From contig NZ_QKPO01000012.1 in NCBI RefSeq assembly GCF_003258355.1, positions 62,001-126,000 on the forward strand: 64,000 nucleotides of DNA, given 5' to 3'. The stretch comes from Confluentibacter sediminis. GTDB taxonomy: Bacteria; Bacteroidota; Bacteroidia; Flavobacteriales; Flavobacteriaceae. A model generated the notes under the pieces. That model searched no databases. It had not been told where the DNA came from and saw only the letters and a program-made list of their open reading frames with translations. The position numbers were made by a program, and so were the translations under genes. Of the stretch, positions 37,751-46,123 are shown piece after piece; position 1 is the first letter of the stretch, and each line of letters opens with the position of its first letter.

Positions 37751-37954
37751 TTATGCTAAATTTTCTACAGCTTCAGAATTATCAATTAAAACTTGACCTC
37801 TGTAATAAAGTTTTCCTTCATGCCAGTGAGCTCTGTGGTATAAGTGAGCTTCACCTGTTGTAGGACAGGTAGCAATCTGTGGCGCAGTTGCTTTGTAATG
37901 AGTTCTTCTTTTATCTCTTCTTGTTTTAGAGATTTTTCTCTTAGGATGTGCCAT
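37751..37954 (-). CDS. rpmF: Ribosomal protein bL32
   Basis: 67 residues. Begins [19 protein letters not shown], the canonical L32 start. The usual zinc ribbon of two Cys pairs is reduced to one Cys ([16 protein letters not shown]), so this is the non-zinc type seen in Bacteroidota. It follows the DUF177 gene by 10 bases in the conserved order and is terminated immediately downstream. Confidence 0.98.
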   Translation of the reverse strand: MAHPKRKISKTRRDKRRTHYKATAPQIATCPTTGEAHLYHRAHWHEGKLYYRGQVLIDNSEAVENLA

Positions 37955-37964
37955 TTTCTATTAT

Positions 37965-38513
37965 TTATTTATCCGTTAATAGTTTCTTTAATGTATTCCA
38001 ACGAGGATCTATATCATCCTCTTTCACTTCTTTTTCTAAGTCAATTTTAGGACTTAGTTCTTCTAATTTTTTAAGTATATCTGAATGTAATGTGCCATCT
38101 TTTACTCCTGGATGAATGCGTTTAATTGGCACTGCAAGTACAATTAATTCATATATATATTGTTGAATATTAATTTCATAAGCCCCGTGTGGAAGAATCA
38201 GAATATCTGTATCTTCATCGTTATACTCATCTCCAAACTTAACCACCAAATCAAATTCATTTTTAATTTTTTGATCGTATGGCTCATTTGTTAAATCGCA
38301 ATTAACATTAACAATTCCAGAAATTTTAAAATGTAATTCCATTAATGTTGTCTTTTTGGTAAGATCAACTTTAACATGAATGTTTACATCATTAAAATCT
38401 TCATACTCAAAATATTCAAAGAACGTTTTCTCAATGTCATAATCAAAGTGATGTGAGGCTATTTTTAATCCTACAAAAGGGATTGTGAATTCTTTTAATG
38501 GCTTCATAATCAC
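37965..38513 (-). CDS. YceD/DUF177 family protein
   Basis: 182 residues. A DUF177-like protein commonly encoded just before rpmF and linked to 23S rRNA accumulation in other organisms. Seen here: the N-terminal beta-rich part (FTIPFVGLKIASHHFDYDI), then CDLTNEPYDQKI in the place of the family's Cys motif, and a conserved C-terminal DPRWNTLKKL. The start may be either ATG 38513 or the ATG two codons later (MKPLKEF). It is 10 bases from rpmF. Confidence 0.85.
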   Translation of the reverse strand: MIMKPLKEFTIPFVGLKIASHHFDYDIEKTFFEYFEYEDFNDVNIHVKVDLTKKTTLMELHFKISGIVNVNCDLTNEPYDQKIKNEFDLVVKFGDEYNDEDTDILILPHGAYEINIQQYIYELIVLAVPIKRIHPGVKDGTLHSDILKKLEELSPKIDLEKEVKEDDIDPRWNTLKKLLTDK

Positions 38514-38648
38514 ATCTATTTTGAGCCTGCAAATATATAAATTTTTATTTAAGCCACATCACATATAAACTTTTTTTTATTTATCTGATTCAGTAGCTTA
38601 TTTTTTAATGTTTTTGGGTTTAAAATGGCTCTAAAAGGTACGACAGAT

Positions 38649-39713
38649 TTAATTGTCATAGTCTTTTCTGCTACTTCTAGTTCCTTTTTTTAAGGTATTG
38701 GAAGTCAGTTCATTATAATCCAATCTATTTTTAAATATTTGAATGGCCATAAAAACAGCTTCTTTAAAAGAATTTTCGTCAGCCATTCCTTTTCCTGCAA
38801 TTTCATATGCGGTTCCATGGTCTGGCGAGGTTCTTACTTTGTTCAATCCAGCAGTATAATTTACACCTTGTCCAAAAGAAAGTGTTTTAAAAGGTATTAA
38901 TCCTTGATCGTGATAGGATGCTATAATGGCATCAAAGTTTTTATAATTATTAGAACCAAAAAAACTATCCGCAGCATAAGGCCCATACACTAATTGGCCA
39001 CTTTCTTTCAGTTTGTTAAGTGTAGGTCTCATAATGGTATCATCTTCATTACCTATAACACCATGGTCTCCAGTATGTGGATTAATGCCTAAAACCGCAA
39101 TTTTTGGTCTAATTATGTTAAAGTCCTTTTGAAGGGAATTATAAACAGTGTTTATTTTTTTTTCGATTAATTGAGGAGTGATGTGTTCTACAATATCTTT
39201 AACGGGAACGTGATCGGTCAATAACCCTATTCTTAAGGAGTCTGAAACCATAAACATTAAACTTTCTCCTTCTAATTCTTTTGCTAAATAGTCTGTGTGC
39301 CCAGGAAAATGAAATGCTTTAGATTGAATATTATGCTTATTAATTGGGGCTGTTACCAAGACGTCAACGTCACCATTTTTTAAAGCTTTAGTAGCTGCTT
39401 GTAAGGATTTGATGGCGTATTCACCAATTTTTAAATCTTCTTTTCCAAAATCAATAGTGACCGTTTCATTCCAACAGTTAAACACATTAACTTTTCCATA
39501 AGCTAACTCATTGATTTTATTTAGATCATTAAATTTTATTTCAGATTTAAAATGGTTTTTTAAATAAGCTATTGTTTTAGATGCCGCAAAAATAACAGGT
39601 GTGCAAAATTCTAAGATTCTATCATCTTCAAAGGTTTTTAAAATTACTTCGCTACCAATGCCATTTAAATCACCAATTGATATTCCTACAACTATATTTT
39701 CTGTTTTCTTCAT
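38649..39713 (-). CDS. pdxA: 4-hydroxythreonine-4-phosphate dehydrogenase
   Basis: 354 residues from ATG 39711-39713 (MKKTENIVVGISIGDLNG); an upstream in-frame ATG at 39752 would add 13 residues without family support. NAD-dependent oxidation in the DXP-dependent pathway of pyridoxal phosphate synthesis. Seen motifs: ISIGDLNGIGSEVI, the metal His residues in FPGHTDYLA, and IASYHDQGLIPFKTL, and TSPDHGTAYEIAGKG. It diverges from ribE. Confidence 0.95.
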   Translation of the reverse strand: MKKTENIVVGISIGDLNGIGSEVILKTFEDDRILEFCTPVIFAASKTIAYLKNHFKSEIKFNDLNKINELAYGKVNVFNCWNETVTIDFGKEDLKIGEYAIKSLQAATKALKNGDVDVLVTAPINKHNIQSKAFHFPGHTDYLAKELEGESLMFMVSDSLRIGLLTDHVPVKDIVEHITPQLIEKKINTVYNSLQKDFNIIRPKIAVLGINPHTGDHGVIGNEDDTIMRPTLNKLKESGQLVYGPYAADSFFGSNNYKNFDAIIASYHDQGLIPFKTLSFGQGVNYTAGLNKVRTSPDHGTAYEIAGKGMADENSFKEAVFMAIQIFKNRLDYNELTSNTLKKGTRSSRKDYDN

Positions 39714-39735
39714 TAAAAATGATAACTTTAGTTTG

Positions 39736-39743
39736 TAATTTTG
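39736..39743 (+). promoter_or_regulatory. Putative -7 box for ribE
   Basis: TAATTTTG fits TAnnTTTG and lies 35 bases before the ribE start, in the pdxA-ribE divergent spacer. Confidence 0.35.
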
Positions 39744-39778
39744 ATGATGCAAATTTAACTAAATAAACAGATAATAAT

Positions 39779-40375
39779 ATGTTTACTGGAATAATTGAGG
39801 ATTTAGGAGTTGTGTCTAATTTAAAAGAAGAGTTTGATAATCTTCACATCACTATAAAAAGTGTTTTAACCTCAGAATTAAAAATAGATCAAAGTGTAGC
39901 CCATAACGGTGTTTGCTTAACAGTGATTGGTATAGATAACGACCAATATACAGTTACGGCCATAAAGGAAACTTTAGATAAAACAAATTTAAAAACTTTA
40001 AAAATTAATGATAGCGTGAACCTTGAACGAGCCATGAAACTTGGCGATAGGCTGGACGGGCATATGGTACAAGGACATGTCGATCAAACCGCTGTTTGTA
40101 CACATATTGAAGGGGCTAATGGGAGTTGGGTATTTACTTTTAAGTATGATGCTTCGCTTAATAATATAACCATTGAAAAAGGCTCCATAACCGTAAATGG
40201 AACAAGTTTAACGGTTGTTAATTCTAAAACGGATAGCTTTAGTGTAGCCATTATACCATATACTTATAATCATACTAACTTCTCTACGTTTAAAGTGGGA
40301 ACCATGGTAAATTTAGAATTTGATGTTTTAGGAAAGTATGTAGCTAAACTTTTAAGTTTAAAAGCGAATAACTAA
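39779..40375 (+). CDS. ribE: Riboflavin synthase, alpha subunit
   Basis: 198 residues. Dismutates two lumazines to riboflavin. Two tandem lumazine-binding repeats are visible, the first starting MFTGIIEDLGVV and the second GDRLDGHMVQGHVDQTA, each with the conserved NGVCLTV or NGTSLTV core. The length matches the family (about 200). It stands alone; no FMN riboswitch is evident in the 65-base upstream spacer. The later-acting ribF lies 36 kb away. Confidence 0.96.
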   Translation: MFTGIIEDLGVVSNLKEEFDNLHITIKSVLTSELKIDQSVAHNGVCLTVIGIDNDQYTVTAIKETLDKTNLKTLKINDSVNLERAMKLGDRLDGHMVQGHVDQTAVCTHIEGANGSWVFTFKYDASLNNITIEKGSITVNGTSLTVVNSKTDSFSVAIIPYTYNHTNFSTFKVGTMVNLEFDVLGKYVAKLLSLKANN

Positions 40376-40561
40376 GCTTTTATCGTTTTTAGTACCATAA
40401 AACAACGGAACACTACCATAGGAAGACCATGCAACCTGACGACAGTGAGTCTAGCTCTTGAGCAAAGCATACACAGTTATTAGTACAAATAGAATGGATG
40501 CTTTTTTATTTCATAGTTCAAAAAAACAAAAATATTAAGAGGATTTTTTATAAGAGGATAA
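40376..40561. other. Spacer with a more GC-rich patch, nature unknown
   Basis: Between ribE and dinB. Positions about 40410-40480 are distinctly richer in G+C than other spacers. On the minus strand a frame without start codon runs from 40450 to within the end of ribE (CRQVAWSSYGSVPLFYGTKN). It could be a decayed gene tail or a small RNA; no tRNA fold is visible. Confidence 0.3.
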
Positions 40562-41659
40562 CTAAAATTCAAATTTCAACTGTACGCTTATACTTTTACT
40601 TTCTGGTTTTTTAATAGCCTCTGTATTTAGATTTGACATAGATATGCCCAATAATCGAACAGAATTATTTAATTTTTCTTGAAATAATAGATCTTTTGCT
40701 GTCTCAAGAATTATCGATTTATCGCTTATGAAATAGGGCAAAGTTTTACTTCTGGTTTGAAGTGTAAAATCACTATATTTAATTTTAAGAGTGACGGTTT
40801 TTCCTGATACATTGCTTTTTATAAGACGTTTTGAGACTTCATCTGCAATATGTTCGAGTTTTTCTAACATAAAAATTTCACTGGATAGGTTTTCTCCAAA
40901 AGTACGTTCGGCGGCTAATGATTTTCTAATCCGATTAGGCTTAACATCACTGGTATGAATCCCTCTAACGACATAGTAATAATACCTTCCAGATTTCCCA
41001 AAATGCTCATCTAAATACTCCATGGATTTTAATTTTAAATCCAACCCAGTAAATATTCCTAATTGGTACATTTTTTCAGCAGTCACTTTCCCAACCCCAT
41101 AGAATTTTCGAATATCCAATTGTTCTAAAAAGCCAATAACGTCTTCGGGGTTCACTGTTTTTTGTCCGTTGGGCTTGTTATAATCGCTGGCAACTTTAGC
41201 TATAAATTTATTGATGGAAATTCCAGCGGAAGCCGTTAATCCAATTTCATTGAATATGCGCTCCCGTATTTCTTTTGCAATTAATGAAGCGCTAGGGTTT
41301 CCCTTTTTATTTTGGGTAACATCTAAATAGGCTTCATCAAGAGAAAGAGGTTCGACCAAATCGGTATAATCATAAAATATTTTTTTAATTTTTTTAGAAA
41401 TTTCAGTATATCTTTCAAAATTTGGCCTTATAAAAATAAGTTCTGGACATAATTTTGCGGCTAAGTTTCCGGCCATCGCGCTTTTTACACCATATTTTCT
41501 AGCTTCATAGCTAGCAGCACTTACTACCCCACGTTTACCGCCACCACCTACAGCTATAGGTTTGCCTTTAAGTTCTGGATTATCCATTTGTTCTACAGAT
41601 GCATAAAATGCATCCATGTCAATATGAATAATTTTTCTAATTGGTAAATCAGTTGACAT
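40562..41659 (-). CDS. dinB: DNA polymerase IV (Y family)
   Basis: 365 residues. Translesion DNA polymerase. Motifs: IHIDMDAFYASVEQMDNPEL at the start, the catalytic pair in EPLSLDEAYLDVT, helix-hairpin-helix region IRKFYGVGKVTAEKMYQLG and the little-finger domain beyond residue 240. It ends in a short beta-clamp-type tail (SISVQLKFEF). The length is typical. It is transcribed divergently from the DUF2238 gene. No LexA-type operator is evident in the spacer. Confidence 0.96.
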   Translation of the reverse strand: MSTDLPIRKIIHIDMDAFYASVEQMDNPELKGKPIAVGGGGKRGVVSAASYEARKYGVKSAMAGNLAAKLCPELIFIRPNFERYTEISKKIKKIFYDYTDLVEPLSLDEAYLDVTQNKKGNPSASLIAKEIRERIFNEIGLTASAGISINKFIAKVASDYNKPNGQKTVNPEDVIGFLEQLDIRKFYGVGKVTAEKMYQLGIFTGLDLKLKSMEYLDEHFGKSGRYYYYVVRGIHTSDVKPNRIRKSLAAERTFGENLSSEIFMLEKLEHIADEVSKRLIKSNVSGKTVTLKIKYSDFTLQTRSKTLPYFISDKSIILETAKDLLFQEKLNNSVRLLGISMSNLNTEAIKKPESKSISVQLKFEF

Positions 41660-41736
41660 AATTATGGAATGTGTTCCCCAAAAATACTATATATTTGAGT
41701 AAATAGCTTTTGATTGAAATTTACTAATCTTTGCCA

Positions 41737-42339
41737 ATGAAGTTTATTTACTCTTTGTTGTTTTTAATATGCTTACTATTAATTTGGTCGGCTATTAACC
41801 CCCTGGAATATTTTACATGGTTTTTGGAAATTATCCCAGCTATAATGGGTACTGTTATTTTAATAATAACATTCAAAAAATTTAGATTTACTAATCTAAT
41901 ATATTTTCTTGTTTTTATTCATTGTACCATTTTAATTATTGGAGGACATTATACTTATGCTGAAGTTCCTTGGTTTAATTGGTTAGAAGACATTTTTAAT
42001 CAATCTAGGAATAACTATGATAAATTAGGACATTTTGCTCAAGGATTTGTTCCCGCTATGATAACAAGAGAGTTGCTAATTAGAAAAAAAATCGTGTTAA
42101 GTAAAAATTGGCTAAATTTTATTATTGTTTGCATTGCTATGGCAATTAGCGTTACTTATGAATTTATTGAATGGGGAGTTTCCATTATAACGGGAGATGG
42201 TGGTGATTCTTTTTTGGGAACACAAGGATACATTTGGGACACACAATCGGATATGCTATTTGCCACAATAGGAGCTATTACTGCTTTAATAACCTTATCT
42301 AAAGTCCATAATGAAAAATTATCAAAATTGAAAAAATGA
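41737..42339 (+). CDS. DUF2238 (YjdF-like) membrane protein
   Basis: 200 residues from ATG 41737 (MKFIYSLLFLICLLL); an in-frame TTG at 41731 lies in a TAATCTTTG promoter-like box. About six hydrophobic segments are seen. The family pattern is present: GGHYTYAEVPWFNW, YDKLGHFAQGF, YEFIEWGVSIITG and DTQSDMLFATIGA. Function is unknown; the conserved His, Glu and Asp residues near the membrane suggest a metal or catalytic site (inference). It overlaps the CYTH gene by 4 bases (ATGA). Confidence 0.85.
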   Translation: MKFIYSLLFLICLLLIWSAINPLEYFTWFLEIIPAIMGTVILIITFKKFRFTNLIYFLVFIHCTILIIGGHYTYAEVPWFNWLEDIFNQSRNNYDKLGHFAQGFVPAMITRELLIRKKIVLSKNWLNFIIVCIAMAISVTYEFIEWGVSIITGDGGDSFLGTQGYIWDTQSDMLFATIGAITALITLSKVHNEKLSKLKK

Positions 42340-42803
42340 TTGAAATAGAACGTAAATTTTTAGTAACTTCAAGTTTATATAAAAAAGAAGCATTTAAACA
42401 GTCTAGAATAGTTCAAGGATTTTTAAATACCGATAAAGAACGAACTGTAAGAGTAAGGATAAAAGGAGATAAAGGCTTTTTAACAATAAAAGGAGCATCT
42501 AGTAATAATGGATTGTCTAGATTTGAATGGGAAAAAGAAATATCACTGATAGATGCTGAAAATCTTTTAAAAATATGCGAAAAAGGAATTGTTGAAAAAA
42601 CACGTTATGAAGTCAAGATAGGAGACCATATTTTTGAGATAGATGAATTTTATGGAGATAATGAAGGTTTAGTGATGGCGGAAGTGGAGTTAACAAATGA
42701 AACTGAGGCCTATGAAAAACCAAATTGGCTTGGTCAGGAAGTTACGGGAGATATACGTTATTATAATTCTCAATTGAGCAAACAGCCTTTTAAAACTTGG
42801 TAA
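42336..42803 (+). CDS. CYTH-domain protein (triphosphate tunnel metalloenzyme)
   Basis: 155 residues. The signature ExExK motif is at the start (MIEIERKFLV), with further charged strands VRVRIKGDKGFLTIKG, GLSRFEWEKEI and FEIDEFYGDNEGLVMAEVEL as expected for the eight-stranded tunnel. Members hydrolyse triphosphates or inorganic polyphosphate; the exact substrate is not readable. The start overlaps the DUF2238 gene by 4 bases. Stand-alone bacterial CYTH proteins of this length are often inorganic triphosphatases. Confidence 0.9.
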   Translation: MIEIERKFLVTSSLYKKEAFKQSRIVQGFLNTDKERTVRVRIKGDKGFLTIKGASSNNGLSRFEWEKEISLIDAENLLKICEKGIVEKTRYEVKIGDHIFEIDEFYGDNEGLVMAEVELTNETEAYEKPNWLGQEVTGDIRYYNSQLSKQPFKTW

Positions 42804-42820
42804 TCATTTAAAATATAAAT

Positions 42821-43354
42821 ATGAAGAAATTAATTTTGTCGATATTACTTATAACATTTCTTTTTTCTTGTAAAAAGGAATCTGAACTTAAACATTTGGA
42901 AGATCGTTTAGATAGCTTAGAAGTGAAAGATATAGATACATTAGATTTAGAGACTGCCCATAAAAAATCGATTAAAGAGATTAAGGCTGAACTTACAGCA
43001 AATGGATTTGAAACGTATGATTATATTGATGAAAAAACAAAAGACACCATTTTAATGCAGCAATATTTCATAGCGTTTTTAAAGTCAGGTCCAATTAGGT
43101 CACAAAATGAGGAAGAGGCAGAACTGTCACAAACGGAACATTTAGCACATTTAAATAGAATGTATGAGTTGGGATATGCAGATATTTCAGGGCCTTTTGG
43201 AGATAATGGTGATATTCGAGGCATTACTATTTACAATGTACCAACACTTAAAATGGCAGATAGTTTAGCTAAATCTGATCCTATGGTAAAAAAAGGAAAT
43301 TTAATTGTTGAAATACATCCTTGGTGGGCAGCAAAAGGGTTTCCTTTAAGATAA
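42821..43354 (+). CDS. Lipoprotein with a YciI-like domain
   Basis: 177 residues. A lipobox-type signal (LITFLFSC, Cys at residue 17) is followed by a short helical linker (KHLEDRLDSLEVKDIDTL). From about residue 80 the protein resembles the small YciI/YCII alpha-beta barrel fold (QYFIAFLKSGPIRS, HLAHLNRMYELGYADISGPFG, GITIYNVPTLKMADSLAKSDP, VEIHPWWAAKG). YciI domains are usually cytosolic; here one is tethered outside the cytoplasm. Function unknown. It is last of the DUF2238-CYTH-YciI run and converges on pbpC. Confidence 0.8.
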   Translation: MKKLILSILLITFLFSCKKESELKHLEDRLDSLEVKDIDTLDLETAHKKSIKEIKAELTANGFETYDYIDEKTKDTILMQQYFIAFLKSGPIRSQNEEEAELSQTEHLAHLNRMYELGYADISGPFGDNGDIRGITIYNVPTLKMADSLAKSDPMVKKGNLIVEIHPWWAAKGFPLR

Positions 43355-43358
43355 TAAA

Positions 43359-45710
43359 TTACTGTGAAATCTCAATAAAACGTTTGGCTTCATTTCCAAA
43401 TTCATCTACAACGGTGATACTATGTTTTCCTTCTTTTGGAAGGATAGCAAGCTCATGAATGTCTTTTGTGGTTCCAATAAAAGTGTCATCTAAATACCAA
43501 AACAAAGTGGACTCTGGTTTTGAGTGTGCTATTTTTAAAATGAGCTCATTCGTTTTTCCGTCAAAATCTTTAGGCAAAAACATAGTGTTATTTTCCTTTG
43601 GGTAAATAAATTGCATGGTAATAGTGTTTTCACCTAAACAATCACTTCTAAATTTTGGTAAGGATTTGTAAAAAGGATTTTTTGTTTTATAGTAATATGC
43701 CATTAAAGGAGGCAAAACAAACCAAGATTTGTGAACCATAGTACTTAAATCGTCACAAGACGAATTGACTTGGTATATTTCTGTTTTATCTAAATGCACT
43801 AAAATATGATATGGGCAAGGTTTTGTTTTCAACCCGCTTAATTGAATAAATTGGGTCTCAATATCAGGACAGTTTGGAGAAGCTCTATAACCACTTTTTT
43901 TACAAATATCAACTTCCTGCATGTCGTCAAAAGGCTTTAAAAACCATGGACTATTGGGTAATAAGCTAAAGACGTCAAATAAAATAGGTGCGGCGGTTTG
44001 AACGCCAACTAACCCGGGTCTGCCTTCACCATCAGCATTTCCAACCCATACACCAACGACGTAATCTTTGGTGGTACCAATCGCCCAAGCATCACGAAAA
44101 CCAAAACTGGTACCTGTTTTCCAGGCTATTTGTTTTGAAGAATCAAAAAACTCCCAGCTTTCGTCGCCTTCGGGTCTGTTCACTTCTTTCAAACTTTCAT
44201 AAGTTAAATAGATGGACGCGGCATCAAATAATGTTTTATCAGATGTTTTCTTTCCAAAATCAATAATTTCAGAATCTAAAAACGTAGGTTCGCAAAATTC
44301 ATTGGTAAAATATTCACTTGAGGTTTCAGAAAAATGATTTAAGGTTGAAGACAATGCCGCATAGCTTTTACATAAGTCCCATAAATTACTTTCGGCACCA
44401 CCAAGAATTAAAGAGAGTCCATAATGATTGGCATTATATTTTAAGTCTTTAAGATTTAGTGCTTTTAAATAATGATGAAATCTATCCAATCCAAATTCTT
44501 GTAACATTCTAACAGCTGGCACATTTAGAGACCTAGATAAAGCTCTACTTGCGGGTACAGCACCATCATAGGTTTTATTGTAATTTTCAGGATTATAACT
44601 TCCAAATTGTGTGGGTACATCGGCAACCAATGTATTGGGCAACATATCGCCAGCATCCAACATGGCAGCATATAAAAAAGGCTTTAAAATACTGCCAGTG
44701 CTTCTGGGTTTGTCTATAATATCTACATCTTTTTGGTGGGCTTTATCGGTTGGTGAATTTCCTACATAAGCCATTACGCGTCTCGTTTTTACATCTAAAA
44801 CCAAAACAGACATATTGTAAATTTCATTCTGACTTAATTGATTGTAATGATTTTTAACAATGCCATTTACTTGCTCTTGTAATTTTATACTAATGGTGGT
44901 TTTTACTCTTTCACCTTCATTAGTTTTTGAAACTTTTTGTAATAAATGTGCAGCGATTTGTGGAATAGCATATGGTTTTTCAGGAATACTTTCTGCGATT
45001 GATAATTTATAGGTTAAAGCATCTATCTTGTTATTTTCCAATAATTTTTTAAGAAGATTATTTCGCTTAATTAATAAATCTTCTTGGTTTTTACCCGGAT
45101 AAATAAGGCTAGGAGCATTTGGTAAAACCGCCAGTGTGGCACTTTCTGCCCAAGACAGTTCCTTTGCATTTCTATTAAAATAACGCCAAGATGCCGCATC
45201 TAACCCCACAACATTTCCACCAAAAGGCGCATTGCTGGCATAATAAGATAAAATTTTGCTTTTTGAAGTTCTAAACTCTAATCTGGTAGCTAAAATAATT
45301 TCTTTTAACTTTTCAAAATAGGTTCTTGATTGTCCTTTTCGTGATAAGCGGATTACTTGCTGAGTAATGGTGCTTCCACCGCGCTTAATACCCCCAGATT
45401 TAAGATTATCTCGTAAGGCTTTAAAAATAGACACTGGATTAAAACCTGGATGTTTATAAAAATATTCATCTTCAAACTGAATGATGCAGGTTTTAAATTT
45501 TTCTGGAACACTATCGTTTTGAGGAAATCGCCATTGACCGTCCTTTGCAATTTGAGCCCCTAACAATTCGTTATTGGAACTCGTAATAACGGTTGCCGTT
45601 GGTTCTTTAAAAAGTTGCCTTGGTAAAGAAAAATAATAAATAACTAAGACAACGGCGATAATTGCCGACTTTATTTTATGACGTTTTATGTAATTTATTA
45701 TTTGTTTCAA
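43359..45710 (-). CDS. pbpC: Penicillin-binding protein 1C
   Basis: 783 residues. A membrane anchor (residues about 13-28) precedes the GT51 glycosyltransferase domain (FEDEYFYKHPGFNPVSIFKAL, KRGGSTITQQVIRLSRKG) and the transpeptidase domain with SxxK (RSTGSILKPF), SxN (SRSLNVPAV) and KTGTS. The C-terminal 90 residues are the PBP1C-specific BiPBP_C beta domain. By family knowledge it is paired with an alpha-2-macroglobulin lipoprotein for periplasmic defence and repair; such a gene lies upstream on the same strand (46961-52531), separated by two small genes. Confidence 0.95.
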   Translation of the reverse strand: MKQIINYIKRHKIKSAIIAVVLVIYYFSLPRQLFKEPTATVITSSNNELLGAQIAKDGQWRFPQNDSVPEKFKTCIIQFEDEYFYKHPGFNPVSIFKALRDNLKSGGIKRGGSTITQQVIRLSRKGQSRTYFEKLKEIILATRLEFRTSKSKILSYYASNAPFGGNVVGLDAASWRYFNRNAKELSWAESATLAVLPNAPSLIYPGKNQEDLLIKRNNLLKKLLENNKIDALTYKLSIAESIPEKPYAIPQIAAHLLQKVSKTNEGERVKTTISIKLQEQVNGIVKNHYNQLSQNEIYNMSVLVLDVKTRRVMAYVGNSPTDKAHQKDVDIIDKPRSTGSILKPFLYAAMLDAGDMLPNTLVADVPTQFGSYNPENYNKTYDGAVPASRALSRSLNVPAVRMLQEFGLDRFHHYLKALNLKDLKYNANHYGLSLILGGAESNLWDLCKSYAALSSTLNHFSETSSEYFTNEFCEPTFLDSEIIDFGKKTSDKTLFDAASIYLTYESLKEVNRPEGDESWEFFDSSKQIAWKTGTSFGFRDAWAIGTTKDYVVGVWVGNADGEGRPGLVGVQTAAPILFDVFSLLPNSPWFLKPFDDMQEVDICKKSGYRASPNCPDIETQFIQLSGLKTKPCPYHILVHLDKTEIYQVNSSCDDLSTMVHKSWFVLPPLMAYYYKTKNPFYKSLPKFRSDCLGENTITMQFIYPKENNTMFLPKDFDGKTNELILKIAHSKPESTLFWYLDDTFIGTTKDIHELAILPKEGKHSITVVDEFGNEAKRFIEISQ

Positions 45711-45725
45711 ACTTTTTGGTAAAAC

Positions 45726-45798
45726 GTCATTGCGAGTAGAACGAAGTCATCTGTTCCATTTAAAAAGATTGCTTCAGTCATGCTTCCTTCGCAATGAC
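45726..45798. repeat. GTCATTGCGAG-type intergenic inverted repeat
   Basis: GTCATTGCGAG at 45726-45736 and CTTCGCAATGAC ending at 45798 face each other; the middle contains AACGAAG and GATTGCTTC. Similar elements with these ends are common in Bacteroidota spacers. It lies just after a stop codon. Confidence 0.6.
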
Positions 45799-45800
45799 AG

Positions 45801-46112
45801 CTAAATACTAAACTCATACTCACGTTCTACTTTGCAAATTCTTACGTTATACCAACTATACCAATCTTTTTGTCCTTTTAGTTGTGCTTGCAAATGGTCG
45901 TTTTGTTGTTTCCAGTTTTTTATGGCTTCTAAATTGTCCCAATAACTTACAGTGATGCCAACATCATTTCTGGCACTATCCATTGCTAAAAAACCAGATT
46001 GTGTTTTGGCGAGGGCTTCCATTTTTTCAGCCATCTCATTATAGCCTTCAAGAGTTTCTCTTTGTGTTGAGGTGAAAATGACAGCATAATAGGGTTTGAA
46101 ATTTTTGTCCAT
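45801..46112 (-). CDS. Antibiotic biosynthesis monooxygenase (ABM) domain protein
   Basis: 103 residues with the dimeric ferredoxin-like ABM fold suggested by YYAVIFTSTQ, YNEMAEKMEALAKTQSGFLAM and ISYWDNLEAIKNWKQQNDH-like segments (VSYWDNLEAIKNWKQQ). Members include heme-degrading and quinol monooxygenases and many of unknown role; there is no proof of enzymatic activity here. It is 11 bases after the two-helix membrane protein gene and before pbpC, with a repeat in between. Confidence 0.82.
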   Translation of the reverse strand: MDKNFKPYYAVIFTSTQRETLEGYNEMAEKMEALAKTQSGFLAMDSARNDVGITVSYWDNLEAIKNWKQQNDHLQAQLKGQKDWYSWYNVRICKVEREYEFSI

Positions 46113-46123
46113 CTATAGTTTTC

